Under the pieces are notes generated by a model. That model saw nothing but the letters and a program-made list of their open reading frames with translations, was not told the DNA's origin and searched no databases. From the NCBI RefSeq assembly GCF_938045775.1, contig NZ_CALIBH010000045.1, forward strand, positions 1 through 9,765: a DNA stretch of 9,765 nucleotides. The letters run 5' to 3'. The position numbers and the translations under genes are program-made. Shown here piece after piece: positions 7,514-9,765 of this stretch. Within the stretch, counting starts at the first letter, position 1. Every line of letters begins with the position of its first letter. The DNA comes from an uncultured Campylobacter sp. (GTDB taxonomy: Bacteria > Campylobacterota > Campylobacteria > Campylobacterales > Campylobacteraceae).

Positions 7514-8647
7514 TCAAATTCTTACTAAAATTTCCCTAACGTCTAAAAATATGCGCGAGAGCCCGTAAATTTGAACTTTGGCGGCTCTTATCTCGTCCGT
7601 GACGATGATCGGCGAGAGCGAGCCAGCAGTGCACAGGGCGGCGCGAGTTTTATTTTGGCGCGCGAGACTCGGCGGGTTTTTTAGCATTTCGGATACGCTT
7701 TTGAAATTTGATCTTGAAATTTCGTTAAATTTCGCCAGGCTTAAAATTTTAATCTCGCCTTTGTCGCTGCAAAAAATTTCGCACTCGCGCTCTATGCTAA
7801 ACTTCACGTTTTCGCGCGTAAAATGCGAGCCAAATAGCACAAACGAAGGCGCGACCTTGCCGTCAAATTTAATCCATGCACGGAGCAGGCGGTAATTTAA
7901 AAACCGATCGCGCAGCACGCTAAATTTAACCCCTTTTCTTTCGATAGCACAAAGCTTTTTGTAAAATTTCAACTTCTCCTCTACCGAAGCGGGCAAGATT
8001 TGCCTATCGATCGGCGACATTAGCTCGTAAATTTCGGCATCGCAGGCTAAATTTCGTCTCAAATCCGCCGTCAAACTTCCGCCCGAATTTCGTTCAGCCC
8101 TTTGCTGATCATTCCGCTGCGCCGCAAGCGCGTAGATACAGCCGCAGTAGTTTTGATGATAGAGCGCGTCTTTTTTCGCAAGCGCAAACTGCTCGTTCGT
8201 GCCGCCATTTTTGCGAAAATCGGGCGCGATAAACTCCAGTCCGCAGCGCTCGCAAATGCGCTGTAGCGAGGCGCAGAGCTGAGAGTGCGATTTTTTGGGA
8301 CTCATAAGAAGAGTCGTGGTAATTTTACGCTCGCACAAACTTAGCGCGAGCTCGGCTGTTTTTTGCATGCGAAAATCAAAGCAAAACTCGCAGCGCGCGC
8401 CTTTCTCGGGCTCATTTTCAAGCCCGCGCGCGCCGTCTAGCCAGCCCTGAAAATCATACTCGCCCGGGATAAATTTAATCCCTAAATTCTCGCAAACCCG
8501 CTTCGCGTCGTGCATTCTAAGAACGTATTCGCCGTAGGGGTGTATGTTGGGATCATAAAAATAGCCTATTAGCGGCTCTTGCATGAGCTCTTTTAAGCGG
8601 CGCAAAAAATAATCGCAATCGACCGAGCAGCAGATGTGAACCAGCAA
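7514..8647 (-). CDS. queH: Epoxyqueuosine reductase QueH (DUF208 family), UUG start
   Basis: Reduces epoxyqueuosine to queuosine at the wobble base of GUN-anticodon tRNAs; QueH is the non-cobalamin alternative to QueG. Family marks in the 377-aa product: CC at 6-7 in VHICCSVD, YDPNIHPYGEY at 31-41, CEFCFDFR with C86 and C89, SPKKSH at 116-121, and CGC at 168-170 after DALYHQNY. These cysteines are the expected ligands for the Fe-S cluster and nearby iron; I have not assigned each one. The catalytic region ends near residue 175; about 200 further residues form a C-terminal extension lacking motifs I recognise, which short QueH proteins do not have. The start is TTG at 8647: an in-frame TAA lies two codons upstream, no ATG occurs before residue 22, and a good AAAGGG site precedes it. 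It is the first gene of the minus-strand string. Confidence 0.87.
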   Translation of the reverse strand: MLVHICCSVDCDYFLRRLKELMQEPLIGYFYDPNIHPYGEYVLRMHDAKRVCENLGIKFIPGEYDFQGWLDGARGLENEPEKGARCEFCFDFRMQKTAELALSLCERKITTTLLMSPKKSHSQLCASLQRICERCGLEFIAPDFRKNGGTNEQFALAKKDALYHQNYCGCIYALAAQRNDQQRAERNSGGSLTADLRRNLACDAEIYELMSPIDRQILPASVEEKLKFYKKLCAIERKGVKFSVLRDRFLNYRLLRAWIKFDGKVAPSFVLFGSHFTRENVKFSIERECEIFCSDKGEIKILSLAKFNEISRSNFKSVSEMLKNPPSLARQNKTRAALCTAGSLSPIIVTDEIRAAKVQIYGLSRIFLDVREILVRI

Positions 8648-8654
8648 ATTTTAA

Positions 8655-8660
8655 CCCTTT
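8655..8660 (-). promoter_or_regulatory. Ribosome binding site deciding the queH UUG start
   Basis: The minus strand reads GCAAAGGGTTAAAATTTG. AAAGGG is followed by 7 nt and then TTG, which is near-ideal spacing. The next downstream ATG would remove the conserved CC motif, so the UUG start is well supported. Confidence 0.7.
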
Positions 8661-8676
8661 GCACGAAATTTTTGGA

Positions 8677-8682
8677 TATAAT
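8677..8682 (+). promoter_or_regulatory. Predicted sigma70 -10 element for the DUF748 gene
   Basis: TATAAT is a perfect -10 hexamer, and the bases before it (TTTTTGGA) fit the T-rich plus G pattern of campylobacterial promoters, which usually lack a clear -35 box. Transcription would start near 8689, giving a leader of about 24 nt to the ATG at 8713, or only about 12 nt to the ATG at 8701. Predicted by eye only. Confidence 0.55.
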
Positions 8683-8686
8683 TTTA
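8681..8686 (-). promoter_or_regulatory. Possible -10 element for the queH operon
   Basis: On the minus strand TAAAAT (five of six matches to TATAAT) lies in AGCGTAAAAT. Transcription would begin near 8674, about 27 nt before the queH UUG. It overlaps the plus-strand -10 by two bases. The match is common in AT-rich DNA, so this is tentative; other promoters inside the operon are possible. Confidence 0.35.
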
Positions 8687-8712
8687 CGCTATCAAAATTA
8701 ATGAGCGGAAAA

Positions 8713-9765
8713 ATGAAAAATTTTTTTATAAAACACTGGCGTAAGTTTGCTTTCGGCGTAAGTGGATTTGCGCTGTTTTACGTGCTTGCGGGCTTTTTCG
8801 GCGTGCCGCTTTTTATCGAAAAAGCGCTGCCTAAAATTCTAGAAGGCAGAGCGAGCTTTAGCGTGCAGGACGCCAAATTTAACCCCTTTACCTACGAGCT
8901 AAACGTCACGAAACCAGAGCTTAGCACCTTTAAACCGCTGTTTAGCGCCGATGAGATAAATTTAAAAATCGGTTTTTCGAAGCTTTTTAAAAAGACTCTC
9001 GCGATAGAAATTTTACATCTTAAATCCCCTAAATTTCACGTTGAGCGCGAGCAAAACGGCACCTTCAATTTCGAGCCGCTACTTTCGGAGCAAAAGAGCG
9101 AAAGCAAGGATGAAAACTCCAGCTTCAACGTCACGCTGAATAATTTTAAGATCGAGCGCGGCTCTCTGGACTACGTCGATAACTCCCTAAAAAGGCCCTT
9201 TTCGCTCATTTCGACCGAGCTAAATTATGAGATCAACGGACTAAGCTTAAAGGACGAAACGATCGGCGAGCACGATTTAAGCGCCGTTTCGCGCACATAC
9301 GACTCGCTGAGTTTCGATGGAGCCATCGATCTGGCGCCTCTGCGCTTACATGGCAAAATAGATCTTAAACGGCTGAAAATCGATCCGTTTTGGCTATCAT
9401 ACCTCGATCCTAGCGGCGTGCGGCTTAAAAACGGCTTTCTTTCCGCCACGCTGAATTACCGATTGAGCCTCGATGAAAATATAAAATTTGCGCTTGAAAA
9501 CTCAAAGCTCGAGCTGCAAAACTTAGAAATTTTGCAAGATCAAAGCTTAATTTCTCTTGGCTCGCTAAAAATCCCGAGCTTCAGCCTAAATACGGACGTT
9601 TCTGATGAAATTTCTGGCGAAGTAGCGATCCCGCAGATGCTGCTTTCGGGCGCAAAATACGATATGAACGAAACCAAAATTTCCACGGGCTTTGAAGGGG
9701 CGCAGGTCGCGGATTTTGCGCTGGATTTTAATAAAACGGGCGCGAACTTGCGGATAAACTCAGCC
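8713..9765 (+). CDS. AsmA-like DUF748 protein, N-terminal part (3' end cut by window)
   Basis: The frame is open from 8713 to the right edge (351 codons). The product starts with a basic cytoplasmic tail (MKNFFIKHWRK) and one hydrophobic segment at about residues 12-31, then a long beta-rich, presumably periplasmic region. Sequence resembling DUF748 proteins: KFNPFTYELNV at 55-65, ADEINLKI then LFKKTLAIEILHLKSPKF at about 79-108, and ERGSLDYVD further on. DUF748 belongs to the AsmA-like group, some members of which bridge the envelope to move phospholipids; a similar role here is inference. Full family members usually reach 800-1200 aa, so perhaps a third is seen. An in-frame ATG at 8701 would add four residues (MSGK) but has no ribosome site; GGA lies just before 8713. 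A T7 run at codons 3-5 could slip. The divergent neighbour is queH. Confidence 0.82.
   Translation, partial: MKNFFIKHWRKFAFGVSGFALFYVLAGFFGVPLFIEKALPKILEGRASFSVQDAKFNPFTYELNVTKPELSTFKPLFSADEINLKIGFSKLFKKTLAIEILHLKSPKFHVEREQNGTFNFEPLLSEQKSESKDENSSFNVTLNNFKIERGSLDYVDNSLKRPFSLISTELNYEINGLSLKDETIGEHDLSAVSRTYDSLSFDGAIDLAPLRLHGKIDLKRLKIDPFWLSYLDPSGVRLKNGFLSATLNYRLSLDENIKFALENSKLELQNLEILQDQSLISLGSLKIPSFSLNTDVSDEISGEVAIPQMLLSGAKYDMNETKISTGFEGAQVADFALDFNKTGANLRINSA

Noticed and set aside
7578..7895. 105-codon plus-strand frame opposite queH
   Set aside because: Antisense to the queH C-terminal extension, no recognised domain. I considered whether the extension itself might be the artefact, but it is in the same uninterrupted frame as the QueH motifs.
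9225..9449. 74-codon minus-strand frame opposite the DUF748 gene
   Set aside because: Shadow of the plus-strand coding frame; no ribosome site or domain.

Overview
The window looks like a chromosomal segment of a comparatively GC-rich Campylobacter. By eye the GC content is roughly in the upper 40s percent, which would suit the oral group around C. gracilis, C. showae and C. rectus better than C. jejuni; the species is inferred, not proven. Reasons: the protein sequences have a campylobacterial character (for example, the NVLGF form of the ClpX ClpP-contact loop), the gene order queH-fabZ-lpxA-clpX-mreB-mreC-carB matches what I recall of the Campylobacter core genome, and the DNA is very rich in AAATTT.

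Layout: from about 8647 down to position 1 everything is on the minus strand and forms one tightly packed gene string. In transcription order it is queH (epoxyqueuosine reductase, UUG start), 33 bp, fabZ, lpxA (overlaps fabZ), clpX (1-nt overlap), 9 bp, mreB, mreC (8-nt overlap), carB (1-nt overlap). carB runs off the left edge with only about its last 12-16 codons missing. Right of queH a short divergent promoter region (about 8648-8712) separates it from a plus-strand gene for an AsmA-like DUF748 membrane-anchored protein, which runs off the right edge.

How the genes relate: FabZ and LpxA use the same kind of substrate, (R)-3-hydroxyacyl-ACP, and together set the split between phospholipid fatty acids and lipid A. 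MreB and MreC direct lateral wall growth. ClpX is the unfoldase of ClpXP. CarB supplies carbamoyl phosphate for pyrimidines and arginine. QueH completes the queuosine tRNA modification. The string therefore joins envelope growth to housekeeping metabolism. The DUF748 protein is also an envelope protein, possibly involved in lipid handling, but is transcribed divergently.

No mobile element, CRISPR, tRNA, rRNA or phage gene is visible, and no gap exceeds 100 bp. This is an ordinary core region. The points most worth a second look are the strong over-representation of the palindrome AAATTT (an RAATTY word) and the overlapping divergent -10 elements at 8677-8686. I did not find evidence for an undescribed biological system.
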